The translations under genes were made by a program, and so were the position numbers. A DNA stretch of 64,000 bases from UBA1479 sp048263775 (GTDB lineage: Bacteria > Pseudomonadota > Alphaproteobacteria > Rhodospirillales > Casp-alpha2), in the NCBI GenBank assembly GCA_048263775.1, contig JBLXDU010000008.1, positions 1-64,000 on the forward strand, read 5' to 3'. Of this stretch, positions 34,889 through 42,705 are shown one piece after another (within the stretch, counting starts at the first letter, position 1; each line of letters opens with the position of its first letter). The notes below the pieces were generated by a model, which ran no database searches, was not told the origin of the DNA, and saw nothing but the letters and a program-made list of their open reading frames with translations.

Positions 34889-36594
34889 GCCGCCGGCAGG
34901 CAGACCGTAAACCGGGCGCCCAGAACCTTGCCGTCCGCGCCGATGCGGTTGGACGCGCGGATGGTGCCGTCGTGGGCGTCGACGATCTGCTGCGAGATCG
35001 ACAGGCCCAGGCCCGAATGGGTGCCGAATTTTTCGCCCTGCGGGCGTTCCGTGTAGAAGCGCTGGAAAATCGCCTCTTCCTTGCCGGGGGGGATGCCGGG
35101 GCCTTCGTCGTCGATGGTGACAACCGCGGCCTTGCGGTCGCGCGACGCGGTGATGCGGATGGCGCCGCCCGGTGGGCTGAAGGTCACGGCATTGGCGATC
35201 AGGTTGCGGAACACCTGGACCAGGCGGCCTTCCATGCCCTGCACCGACAGTTTCTCGCCGTCCATGATCTCCAGCACCAGTTTCGGCCCACCGTCCGCTG
35301 CCGTCGTCGCATGGACATCGGCCAGGGTCGATAGCATGCCGGCCAGATCGACCGGCTCGCGGTGCGAACGCGACAGTTCGGCATCCAGGCGGGACGCGTC
35401 GGAAATGTCGGAGATCAAGCGATCCAGGCGACCGACATCGTCCTGGATGATCGACATCAGCTTGCGTTGCTGGTCGATGTCCTTGATCCGGGCCGCGGTC
35501 TCGACCGCGCTGCGCAGGCTGGTCAGCGGGTTCTTGATCTCATGCGCCACGTCGGCGGCGAACCGCTCGATCGCATCCATGCGGGTCCAGAGCGCCGCCG
35601 TCATGCCGCGGAGCGCATGGGACAGATCGCCGATTTCGTCATTGCGGGTGGTGAAATCGGGGATTTCCTCTTCGCGGCTGTGGTCGCGGCGCACGCGGTC
35701 GGCGGCGGCGGCCAGGCGCTTCACGGGCCGCGCGATGGTGCGCGCCAGATAGATCGACAGGAACGTGGTGATGGCGATGGCGACGCCGAAGATCTTCAGA
35801 ATATCCAAACGCACGTCCAGCAGCGCGTTGTCGATGGTGGCCGACGGCTTGGTCAACATCAAGGCGCCCAGAATGCGCTTGTACCGCTGCACCGGCACGG
35901 CGACCGACAGCATCATGCTGTCCTGGGAATAGGCCCGCACGATCCGGCTGTCGTCGCCCATCAGGGCGGACATGACCTCGGGATAATCGGCCGCCGAAGG
36001 TTCGGGAATTTCCCGGTAATGGCTGAGCGGCAGGGTCCCCGGCAACCAACGGGTGAGGCGGTCGTAGATGTCGAACATGGCGTCGGCCGTGCCGCCCTCG
36101 TCGGTGCCCGGCGGCGGCAGTTGTTCGACCTCCACCGCCTGGCGGGTTTTGCCGAAATAGCGCGAGTCGGCGGCCAGTTCGCCGGCCCGGTTGAATAGGC
36201 GGGCGCGGGTGCCCGTAGCCTCGACCAGCCGGCGCAGCATCTGGTTGCGAATGTTGGTGGCGACCTGCTGTTCCGACGATTGGTCCAGATGCATGGCGCC
36301 TTCGGCCAGGGCCACGGCGAACAGCTGCGCCTGGGTGCGTAAGGCCGACAGCTCGGCGCGGATCAGGCTTTGCCGGTAGTCGCCCAGATACAGCACCCCG
36401 GCCACCAGGATCGACAGGGCCAGCATGTTGATGGCCAGGATGTGAACGGAAATCGGCGAGATCAGGCGCCGCTTGCGCTGCCGCTCGCCGCTGCGCGGGG
36501 AATCTTCCGCCGGTCCGGCGGACGCACTGCCGCCGCCCGCCGGGGACTCCGGCGCGGCCGGGCCGTCCTCAGGATGGGTTCCGTCCTTGGCCAT
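34885..36594 (-). CDS. chvG: Envelope sensor histidine kinase ChvG
   Basis: 569 residues. Two membrane segments flank a periplasmic sensor of about 220 residues, followed by HAMP (ARTIARPVKRLAAAADRVRRD), the DHp H-box FAADVAHEIKNPLTSLRSAVE and an HATPase with VFRNLIANAVTFSPPGG and HSGLGLSISQQIVDAHDG. By family it senses acid or envelope stress and phosphorylates ChvI. The N-terminal tail is Pro/Ser/Gly-rich. ATG 36594 starts MAKDGTHPEDG; the frame upstream runs into chvI and is not part of the gene. 58 bp separate it from chvI. Confidence 0.94.
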   Translation of the reverse strand: MAKDGTHPEDGPAAPESPAGGGSASAGPAEDSPRSGERQRKRRLISPISVHILAINMLALSILVAGVLYLGDYRQSLIRAELSALRTQAQLFAVALAEGAMHLDQSSEQQVATNIRNQMLRRLVEATGTRARLFNRAGELAADSRYFGKTRQAVEVEQLPPPGTDEGGTADAMFDIYDRLTRWLPGTLPLSHYREIPEPSAADYPEVMSALMGDDSRIVRAYSQDSMMLSVAVPVQRYKRILGALMLTKPSATIDNALLDVRLDILKIFGVAIAITTFLSIYLARTIARPVKRLAAAADRVRRDHSREEEIPDFTTRNDEIGDLSHALRGMTAALWTRMDAIERFAADVAHEIKNPLTSLRSAVETAARIKDIDQQRKLMSIIQDDVGRLDRLISDISDASRLDAELSRSHREPVDLAGMLSTLADVHATTAADGGPKLVLEIMDGEKLSVQGMEGRLVQVFRNLIANAVTFSPPGGAIRITASRDRKAAVVTIDDEGPGIPPGKEEAIFQRFYTERPQGEKFGTHSGLGLSISQQIVDAHDGTIRASNRIGADGKVLGARFTVCLPAA

Positions 36595-36652
36595 GGGCCC
36601 CCTTAAGCCCCGGAACAGGGCGGCAAACGCGGCGATCGGTGCTGCGTGCAAG

Positions 36653-37345
36653 CTATTCCGCCTTATAGCGGTAGCCGATGCCGTACAGCGTTTCGATCTC
36701 CGAAAATTCATTGTCCACGGCACGGAATTTGCGGCGCAGCCGCTTGATGTGACTGTCGATCGTTCGGTCATCGACATAGATATTCTCGCCGTAGGCGGCG
36801 TCAATCAACTGGTCGCGGTTTTTCACATGTCCGGGGCGGCGGGCCAGGGCCTCGACGATCAGGAATTCGGTGACCGTCAGGTTCACCTCCTTGCCCTTCC
36901 AGGTGCAAAGGTGGCGGGACGGGTCGAGTACCAATTCACCCCGGCGCACCACGTCCTTGGAATCGGGCTCCTTGCCTTCCAGTTCCCGGCGGCGCAGGAC
37001 GGCGCGGATGCGCTCGATCAACAGGCGCTGGGAAAACGGTTTCTTGATGTAGTCGTCGGCACCCATGCGCAGGCCGACGACCTCGTCGACCTCGTCATCC
37101 TTGGAGGTCAGGAAGATCACCGGCAGGTTGTCGCGCTCGCGGATACGGGACAACAGCTCCATCCCGTCCATGCGCGGCATCTTGATGTCGAGCACGGCCA
37201 AGTCCACAGGCACCCGGCCCAGGCCTTCCAGGGCTTCGGCCCCGTCGGAATAGGTGGTGACGTTGTAGCCTTCGGCCTCCAACGCCATGGACACGGAAGT
37301 CAGGATGTTTTGATCGTCGTCGACCAGGGCGATGGAACTGGGCAT
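36653..37345 (-). CDS. chvI: OmpR-family response regulator ChvI
   Basis: 230 residues. The receiver domain has D9-D11 acidic residues (LVDDDQN), phosphoacceptor D53 (VLDIKMP), T/S and K in FLTSKDDE and IKKPFSQ, and a C-terminal winged helix (LTVTEFLIVEALARRPGHVKNRDQL and DDRTIDSHIKRLRRKF). By family it regulates envelope and metabolic genes with ChvG. AGGAGG lies just upstream of ATG 37345. Inverted repeats in its upstream region may be autoregulatory. Confidence 0.96.
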   Translation of the reverse strand: MPSSIALVDDDQNILTSVSMALEAEGYNVTTYSDGAEALEGLGRVPVDLAVLDIKMPRMDGMELLSRIRERDNLPVIFLTSKDDEVDEVVGLRMGADDYIKKPFSQRLLIERIRAVLRRRELEGKEPDSKDVVRRGELVLDPSRHLCTWKGKEVNLTVTEFLIVEALARRPGHVKNRDQLIDAAYGENIYVDDRTIDSHIKRLRRKFRAVDNEFSEIETLYGIGYRYKAE

Positions 37346-37407
37346 GGAAACCTCCTTGCGGGTCGCCGGCGGGGATCGGATGGCCTGCCGGGCGGCGAAT
37401 GACGATA

Positions 37408-37466
37408 CGCCGGATTTGCCATAAGGCTCCTCCGGCGGAAGGCCACTCTCGTCCGCCTTTATGGCA
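37408..37466. promoter_or_regulatory. Nested/overlapping inverted repeats upstream of chvI
   Basis: CGCCGGA (37408-37414) pairs with TCCGGCG (37431-37437), and TGCCATAA (37417-37424) pairs with TTATGGCA (37459-37466). They sit 60-120 bp upstream of chvI, in the divergent spacer before the riboswitch promoter. They could be binding sites or alternative RNA structures in the chvI leader. No assignment is possible from sequence alone. Confidence 0.4.
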
Positions 37467-37548
37467 GAATTTTAACGCGAATGGGGCGTCTTTGACCAAT
37501 CCCAAGGGGGAAATAAGGCAAACCCGGCGGCAGGATGGCTGCAATTCG

Positions 37549-37578
37549 TTGACCGCCGCCGCCCTTGTTCCTTATAGT
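37549..37578 (+). promoter_or_regulatory. Sigma70-type promoter for the cbtBA riboswitch transcript
   Basis: TTGACC (37549-37554) and TATAGT (37573-37578) are separated by 18 nt. The predicted start near 37585 coincides with the first base of the riboswitch P1 helix, which supports the call. Confidence 0.65.
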
Positions 37579-37584
37579 CCGCGC

Positions 37585-37810
37585 CAGGTGGTTCCCCGAT
37601 CAAGGGCATGAGGCCCCGGGGCTAAGAGGGAACACGAAACGGAGCAGACCCAATCCGGGGGCTCCCGAACCGTGGCTGCCCCCGCAACTGTGAGTGGCGA
37701 GTACCGTTCACCGTCGCGCCACTGGACGCCTGATTCTTCCGCAAGGAAGGCGGGGTGCCCGGGAAGGCCGGACGGTACGACGACCCACAAGCCAGGAGAC
37801 CTGCCACCTG
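37585..37810 (+). promoter_or_regulatory. Cobalamin (AdoCbl-class) riboswitch aptamer
   Basis: The conserved B12 box AGCCAGGAGACCTGCC is at 37790-37805. Other hallmarks are AGAGGGAACACG (37625-37636) and GCCCCCGCAACTGT (37678-37691), then the GGGAAGGCCGGACGGTACGA region. P1 closes with CAGGTGG (37585-37591) and CCACCTG (37804-37810). The aptamer should bind a cobalamin and turn off the downstream cobalt-uptake genes. Confidence 0.95.
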
Positions 37811-37903
37811 TCACCGCGTTACCCGAAGGACGGGGGTCCTGCAGGGGCGGTATGCCGCAGCGGTGAAACCTTAACGCGACGTTTTTGAAATCGGAGGTTT
37901 CAC
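37811..37903 (+). promoter_or_regulatory. Riboswitch expression platform with RBS-sequestering helix
   Basis: GTGAAACC (37863-37870) pairs perfectly with GGTTTCAC (37896-37903), covering part of the cbtB ribosome site GGAGG (37893-37897). The competing helix TCACCGC (37811-37817) with GCGGTGA (37860-37866) uses four of the same bases, so the two cannot coexist. No T-run is present, so control is probably at translation. Confidence 0.65.
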
Positions 37904-37906
37904 GCA

Positions 37907-38092
37907 ATGACTGTACACACTGAAAATACCCAACAGGCCGTTCACGCCACGGTTGCCGAGCGCGCCGCGCCGGCGGTTCTTGCTCTCATGTTCGGGGCGT
38001 TCCTGGTGTTCGGCACGGGCTTCGCCCATCCGGAAGCCATCCACAACGCCGCCCACGATACGCGCCACGCATTTTCCTTCCCCTGCCACTAA
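37907..38092 (+). CDS. cbtB: Cobalt transporter subunit CbtB
   Basis: 61 residues with one membrane segment (AVLALMFGAFLVFGTGFAHP) and the family's histidine-rich C terminus HPEAIHNAAHDTRHAFSFPCH, likely the metal-binding end. By comparative genomics CbtB and CbtA form a predicted B12-regulated cobalt uptake system; direct biochemistry is limited. GGAGG lies 9 nt upstream of ATG 37907 and is under the riboswitch. cbtA starts 10 bp after its stop. Confidence 0.94.
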   Translation: MTVHTENTQQAVHATVAERAAPAVLALMFGAFLVFGTGFAHPEAIHNAAHDTRHAFSFPCH

Positions 38093-38102
38093 GGGGGCCA
38101 TC

Positions 38103-38849
38103 ATGACAGGACGTATTTTTGCGGTCGCGCTGCTGGCCGGGCTGGCGGCTGGGCTGGCCGTATCGGTGCTGCAGCACTTCACGACCACGCCGATCATCCT
38201 CCATGCCGAGAAATTCGAAGGCAAACCCGCGGCGTCCCTGGGCGGCCACGCCCAATTGGATTTGACGGCGCGCGGGCTGACCGGTGGGCGGCTCTACCTT
38301 GCCCATGGGGCGGCCGATCATGGCTCGAACGCGGAATCCCAAACCTGGTCGCCAGAAGACGGGCTGGAGCGCACGCTGTTCACCGCCCTGACAAACGTGC
38401 TGACGGCGATCGGCTTCGCCCTGGTGCTGACGGCGGTGATGTTCATGCGCGGCCGGCCCGTCGACGGCCGGCAGGGTGTGATCTGGGGCATTGCGGGGTT
38501 CGCGGTCGTGTCCCTGGCACCGGCCCTGGGCCTGCCGCCCGAGGTGCCGGGCGCCATGCCCGCCGACCGGACCGGCCGGCAGGGTTGGTGGATACTCTGC
38601 CCCGCCCTGACGGCGGGCGGGCTCGGTCTGATGTTTCTCGGCGCCCAACGCTGGATGCCCTGGGCCGGCGCGGGGATGCTTGCCCTGCCCCATATTCTGG
38701 GGGCACCCCAGGCCGAAGCCATGGGCGGGCCCGTGCCGCCGGAACTGGCGGCCCATTTCGTCGCGGCCTCCCTGGTCACGGCGGCGGTTTTCTGGGCCTT
38801 CCTCGGCTTTGCCACGGGCACCCTGGCCAAACGCTTCCAGCTGACTTGA
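38103..38849 (+). CDS. cbtA: Cobalt transporter subunit CbtA
   Basis: 248 residues, with an N-terminal membrane segment (IFAVALLAGLAAGLAVSVL), a short soluble stretch, and about four more membrane helices. PGAMPADRTGRQGWWI and the LGLPPEVPG segment match the CbtA family. It works with CbtB to import cobalt for B12 synthesis, by inference. ATG 38103 begins MTGRIFAVALLAG. It is followed by a small TTCG-loop hairpin (about 38867-38872) and then a nested palindrome. Confidence 0.91.
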   Translation: MTGRIFAVALLAGLAAGLAVSVLQHFTTTPIILHAEKFEGKPAASLGGHAQLDLTARGLTGGRLYLAHGAADHGSNAESQTWSPEDGLERTLFTALTNVLTAIGFALVLTAVMFMRGRPVDGRQGVIWGIAGFAVVSLAPALGLPPEVPGAMPADRTGRQGWWILCPALTAGGLGLMFLGAQRWMPWAGAGMLALPHILGAPQAEAMGGPVPPELAAHFVAASLVTAAVFWAFLGFATGTLAKRFQLT

Positions 38850-38872
38850 GCAGCGACCTGCCTTCGGGCAGT

Positions 38873-38917
38873 CTTGAATGCCGGGCGGCGGGACGGTTCC
38901 GCCGCCCGCCGTTCAAG
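38873..38917 (+). promoter_or_regulatory. Nested hairpin touching the HugZ-like gene's ribosome site
   Basis: The inner stem is a perfect 10-bp repeat (CGGGCGGCGG 38882-38891 with CCGCCGCCCG 38899-38908, loop GACGGTT). The outer arms CTTGAA (38873-38878) and TTCAAG (38912-38917) pair and take up the first bases of AAGGAGG (38915-38921). It could damp or condition translation of the downstream gene, or act as a weak terminator for cbtBA. Confidence 0.5.
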
Positions 38918-38931
38918 GAGGTTCCGCCGCG

Positions 38932-39672
38932 ATGGTCCGCCCGCCTTCCGTTCCCCGTGATGCCCTGATTGCCGAGATCCGCCGCCTGCTGATGGGCGGG
39001 CGTGCCGGTGTCCTGTCCACGACCTTTCGGGGGCGCGCGCATTGGCCCTACGGCTCGCTCGTCACCTATGCACCGGATATGGACGGCTCCCCCATTTTTC
39101 TGTTTTCCGGCCTGTCCGATCACACGGGCAATCTTGCGAAAGACCCAAAGGCGTCGCTGCTGATCGAACGCGCCCTGCGCCACAAGAACCCGCAGCAGGG
39201 GCCGCGCATCTCGGTCCTCGGCACGGTCGCCCCGACCACGGCGAAGCGCCATCGCGCCCGCTTTCTGGCCCGCCATCCGGGGGCCGCGCGCTACGCCGAT
39301 TTCGGCGACTTCGGATTTTACCGCATGGACATCGACCGGGTGCATCTGGTCGGCGGGTTCGCCCGCGCGCAATGGCTGAAGGCGGCCGACATCGCGCCGC
39401 CTCCGGCCGCCGTGCGCGCCGTCGCCCAGGCGGAAGCGGCCGTGATCGATCATATGAATGCCGACCACGGCACGGCCCTCGACCTTTACGCCAACAAGCT
39501 GTTGCGCAGAAAAGGCCAGGGCTGGCGCGCCGTCGCCTGCGATCCCTGGGGCCTGGACCTGATGCGGAACGACGCCCCGGCGCGCCTTGAATTCGATGCC
39601 CTGGCGGCCGATGCGGGCGGCCTACGGCAGGCTTTGGTCGATCTTGCGGCAAAGGCTCGGGCCAAGTCCTGA
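38932..39672 (+). CDS. HugZ-like pyridoxamine-phosphate-oxidase-fold protein with DUF2470
   Basis: 246 residues. The N-terminal split-barrel (GRAGVLSTTFRGRAHWPYGSLVTYAPD) is followed by a C-terminal DUF2470 segment (AVIDHMNADHGTALDLYANKLL), the architecture of HugZ/HutZ haem-utilisation proteins. Haem binding or degradation is inferred from the family; flavin binding by the same fold is the alternative. AAGGAGG at 38915-38921 is its ribosome site. Its position after cbtBA suggests a tetrapyrrole or metal link and possible co-control by the B12 riboswitch. Confidence 0.8.
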   Translation: MVRPPSVPRDALIAEIRRLLMGGRAGVLSTTFRGRAHWPYGSLVTYAPDMDGSPIFLFSGLSDHTGNLAKDPKASLLIERALRHKNPQQGPRISVLGTVAPTTAKRHRARFLARHPGAARYADFGDFGFYRMDIDRVHLVGGFARAQWLKAADIAPPPAAVRAVAQAEAAVIDHMNADHGTALDLYANKLLRRKGQGWRAVACDPWGLDLMRNDAPARLEFDALAADAGGLRQALVDLAAKARAKS

Positions 39673-39906
39673 AACCCGGCATTTTCGGCGGCAAAAATGT
39701 GAAAGGAATGTTGCCCCCTCTTGCCGGGAAGGCTAGGTTTTGCAGGAAACCTTGATTAACAGGGCGCAGGGAAACACCAGGGACATCGCGCGTGACGATC
39801 CGCCGGGGGGCGGCCGTCGGCGTTTATCCATCCCTTTCATCGAATCGAAACGGTCACCGCATCGCCGCGGGCGACGGGCGTAATCATTATCCTCAGGGAG
39901 TTTATT

Positions 39907-41514
39907 GTGGAGAACGCAGGACACTTCATTTCCAGCTTCGGATTGGACAACCACGGATTGGCGGGGGTCAAACGGGCCTTTTGGAACCTTGATGCCCATC
40001 ATCTGTTCGAAGAAGCGGTCCGCCGCGGCGAAGGCCGGGTTTCGGCCGGCGGCGCCATCGTCACCGAAACGGGTCAGCACACGGGCCGTTCACCCAACGA
40101 CCGTTTTATCGTCGAGGAAGACGCCACCAAGGGCGAGATCTGGTGGGGTAACGTCAACCGCCCGATTTCCGAGGCCCATTTCGACGGCCTGCTCGCCAAG
40201 ATGCAAAAGCATTACCAGGGCAAGGACGCCTTCGTGCAGGACTGTTATGCCGGCGCCCATCCCGATTACCGCCTAAAGGTCCGGGTGGTGACCGAGGAAG
40301 CCTGGCACAATCTGTTCGCGCGCAACATGTTCATTCAGCCGCCGCGCGATGACCTGGCCGGGTTCGAGCCCGAGTTCACGGTCATCCAGGCGCCGTCGCT
40401 GACCGCCGATCCTGCCCAGGACGGGACCACGTCCGGCACCTTCATCGTCGTGCACCTTTCGCGTCGCATGATCATCATCGGCGGTTCGGCCTATGCCGGC
40501 GAAATCAAGAAGTCGATCTTCTCGATCATGAACTTCCTGATGCCGGCCCGCGACGTGCTGCCCATGCATTGTTCCGCCAACCAGGGTGCTGACGGCGCCA
40601 CGGCCATCTTCTTCGGCCTGTCGGGCACCGGCAAGACGACCCTGTCGGCAGATTCCTCGCGCACGCTGATCGGTGACGACGAACATGGTTGGGGCGATGT
40701 CGGGGTCTTCAACTTCGAAGGCGGCTGCTACGCCAAGACCATCAACCTGACCCATGAGGCGGAGCCGGAAATCTTCGACCTCTGCCATACGTTCGGCTCG
40801 ATCATCGAGAACGTGGTGATGGACCCGGTCGCCGGTGAATTGGATTTCTTCGATCCGTCACTCACGGAAAACGGCCGCGTCAGCTACGACATCTCCAAGG
40901 TTCACAACGCATCGGCCACGGGATGCGGGGGGCAGCCCAAGGATATCGTCATGCTGACCTGCGATGCCTTCGGCGTCCTACCGCCGATCAGCCAGCTGAC
41001 CCCGGATCAGGCCATGTACCATTTCCTGTCCGGCTATACGGCCAAGGTCGCCGGCACGGAACGGGGCCTGAAGGAACCGCAGGCGACGTTCTCGACCTGC
41101 TTCGGCGCTCCCTTCATGCCGCGCCATCCCACGGTCTATGCGAAGCTGCTGGGCGAAAAGATGGGCAAGCACAACGCCAAATGCTGGCTCGTCAATACGG
41201 GCTGGTCCGGTGGCGGCTACGGCGAGGGCGAGCGCATGAAGATCGCCTATACCCGGGCCATGCTGCACGCGGCGCTGGACGGCAAACTCGACGCCGCCGG
41301 CTTCACCCCCGATCCCAACTTCGGGGTGCTGGTGCCCAACGCCTGCCCGAACGTGCCGACGGAGGTTCTCAACCCTAAGAACACCTGGGCTGACGCCGCC
41401 GCCTACGACGTCCAAGCGCGCGACCTGACACAGCGTTTCGAAGCCAACTTCGGCCAGTTCGAAAGCCATGTGGAAGACAGCGTCAAGGCTGCCGCCATTC
41501 GCGCCGCTGCTTAA
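39907..41514 (+). CDS. pckA: Phosphoenolpyruvate carboxykinase (ATP)
   Basis: 535 residues. The kinase P-loop is FFGLSGTGKTTLSAD, the metal/nucleotide loop is LIGDDEHGWGD, and the substrate Arg lies in TGQHTGRSPNDRF. It converts oxaloacetate and ATP to PEP and CO2 in gluconeogenesis. The start is GTG 39907 with CAGGGAG at 39894-39900. In alphaproteobacteria pckA is commonly divergent from chvI, as here, though cbtBA and the HugZ-like gene lie between them. It ends in a strong terminator. Confidence 0.96.
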   Translation: MENAGHFISSFGLDNHGLAGVKRAFWNLDAHHLFEEAVRRGEGRVSAGGAIVTETGQHTGRSPNDRFIVEEDATKGEIWWGNVNRPISEAHFDGLLAKMQKHYQGKDAFVQDCYAGAHPDYRLKVRVVTEEAWHNLFARNMFIQPPRDDLAGFEPEFTVIQAPSLTADPAQDGTTSGTFIVVHLSRRMIIIGGSAYAGEIKKSIFSIMNFLMPARDVLPMHCSANQGADGATAIFFGLSGTGKTTLSADSSRTLIGDDEHGWGDVGVFNFEGGCYAKTINLTHEAEPEIFDLCHTFGSIIENVVMDPVAGELDFFDPSLTENGRVSYDISKVHNASATGCGGQPKDIVMLTCDAFGVLPPISQLTPDQAMYHFLSGYTAKVAGTERGLKEPQATFSTCFGAPFMPRHPTVYAKLLGEKMGKHNAKCWLVNTGWSGGGYGEGERMKIAYTRAMLHAALDGKLDAAGFTPDPNFGVLVPNACPNVPTEVLNPKNTWADAAAYDVQARDLTQRFEANFGQFESHVEDSVKAAAIRAAA

Positions 41515-41539
41515 TCCCGCGCCTCATATCGACCGGGAA

Positions 41540-41572
41540 GCCGGCGTCCCTTCGGGGCGCCGGCTTTTCTTT
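41540..41572 (+). terminator. Rho-independent terminator after pckA
   Basis: GCCGGCG (41540-41546) and CGCCGGC (41558-41564) form the lower stem, extended by CCC/GGG with a TTCG loop and one unpaired T, then TTTTCTTT. It lies 25 bp after the pckA stop. Confidence 0.9.
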
Positions 41573-41597
41573 GCCGCAAGATGCCTTTCCTTTTCTC

Positions 41598-41626
41598 TTG
41601 ACATGCAAATGCGAATGATTTGCAAT
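41598..41626 (+). promoter_or_regulatory. Promoter overlapped by a Fur-like operator
   Basis: A consensus -35 TTGACA (41598-41603) is followed 17 nt later by TGCAAT (41621-41626, weak -10). Between and over them lies TGCAAAT-N7-ATTTGCA (41604-41624), a perfect 7-bp inverted repeat. Its arms and AATGATT centre resemble Fur/iron-responsive boxes of alpha- and gammaproteobacteria. A repressor here would block RNA polymerase directly. Confidence 0.7.
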
Positions 41627-41669
41627 TGCATGGAATTGACGTGAACAAACAGCATATGGGACGGCATTG

Positions 41670-42377
41670 ATGGGACATATGGGGCCTAGTGGCGGGGACA
41701 GGATCGACGGGGCGATGCGGACGGGCGGCGGTTCGCCGATGGAAGCACCGCGCACCTTCGGCTACGAGGCCGGGGACGATGTCGTCGGCGGTACCGTGCC
41801 GGCTTCCGGGCATCGCGGTTTGCGCCATCATGTTCCGGCCTGCGGCGCCACGGACCAGGCGATGGAGCGCCCCCGGCGGCTTGATTTCTCCGACCTCGAC
41901 TTGCCCGAATGCCTGTTGATCAAGCCGATCCGGCTGTGGCTGCACGGGCCGGAAAACTGGCCCCTGATCGGCGTGCAGTACCGCGCCCATTTCGGCGAGG
42001 TCCCGGCCGTCCGGGCGATGGAGGCGCTGCGCGGGGTGATCGAAACCCTCAATGCCGGGGGGCGCCGCATGATGCATTTCCACAAGGCCTGGAAGCGCAC
42101 GACCACCGGCGACGAACGCGCCCTGGTGGCGCTTGCCGCCGCCGTGCAGGCGGGCGATGGCGACCGGGCCCAGGCCATGGCCTTGCGCCTGGTCGGCCCC
42201 GACTGGCAGCAGCCGCTGATCGACGACATGACGGCGCTGTCCGAGGCCTTCACGGTTCGGGGCCACCGTTTCGTCCATCTGCCACCCAGAGGGCAGGGGG
42301 GTGCCGGGTGGTCCGCCGCCCCCGTTAAGGCCGTGCGCGAAACCCCGCCACGGCAAGCGCCAGCCAGCCGGCCATAA
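41670..42377 (+). CDS. Uncharacterised protein, probably iron-regulated
   Basis: 235 residues, soluble, no signal peptide or membrane segment seen. The first 70 residues are Gly/His-rich and look disordered (MGHMGPSGGDRIDGAMRTGGG). The core has CLLIKPIRLWLHGPENWPLIG and AGGRRMMHFHKAWKRTTTGDERALVALAAAVQAGD, with several His and Met that might bind metal or haem. I do not recognise the family. The start is ATG 41670, 44 bp after the Fur-like promoter. Its 3' end overlaps the convergent DUF423 gene by 53 bp. Confidence 0.65.
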   Translation: MGHMGPSGGDRIDGAMRTGGGSPMEAPRTFGYEAGDDVVGGTVPASGHRGLRHHVPACGATDQAMERPRRLDFSDLDLPECLLIKPIRLWLHGPENWPLIGVQYRAHFGEVPAVRAMEALRGVIETLNAGGRRMMHFHKAWKRTTTGDERALVALAAAVQAGDGDRAQAMALRLVGPDWQQPLIDDMTALSEAFTVRGHRFVHLPPRGQGGAGWSAAPVKAVRETPPRQAPASRP

Positions 42378-42705
42378 GGGCAAAGCCGCCCCAGGGGGCA
42401 AGAAAGGTCAGGCTCCACAGGCCGAGCGCCGTCGCACCGTAGAGCGCACCCGAGAACAGCAGGATGCCCAACGTGAACAGGGCCGCCGCCCCAGCGGCCC
42501 ACGGCCCGGCCCTGGTCCCCGCCCGATCCCGGACCAGGGCCGCGCCGATCAGGGCCAGGGTATGCCACATGTGAAAGCGGTTGGCGGTGGCGAATTGGCC
42601 CTTAAGGACCGCATCGCCCTCCAGCCCGTGGCTGCCGTAGGCGGCAAGCGCCACGGCAAGGGCGCCGGAAACGCCGGCCAGAACGATCCACCAACGCCCC
42701 GTCAC
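42325..42705 (-). CDS. DUF423 family small membrane protein
   Basis: 126 residues with four membrane helices. AAYGSHGLEG near the start and NRFHMWHTLALIGAALV in the second helix are DUF423 (YgdD-like) hallmarks, as is LFSGALYGATALG in the third. Function is unknown for the family. It begins inside the last codons of the dehydrogenase gene (4-bp overlap) and is the last gene of a three-gene operon. Confidence 0.9.
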   Translation of the reverse strand: MTGRWWIVLAGVSGALAVALAAYGSHGLEGDAVLKGQFATANRFHMWHTLALIGAALVRDRAGTRAGPWAAGAAALFTLGILLFSGALYGATALGLWSLTFLAPWGGFALMAGWLALAVAGFRARP

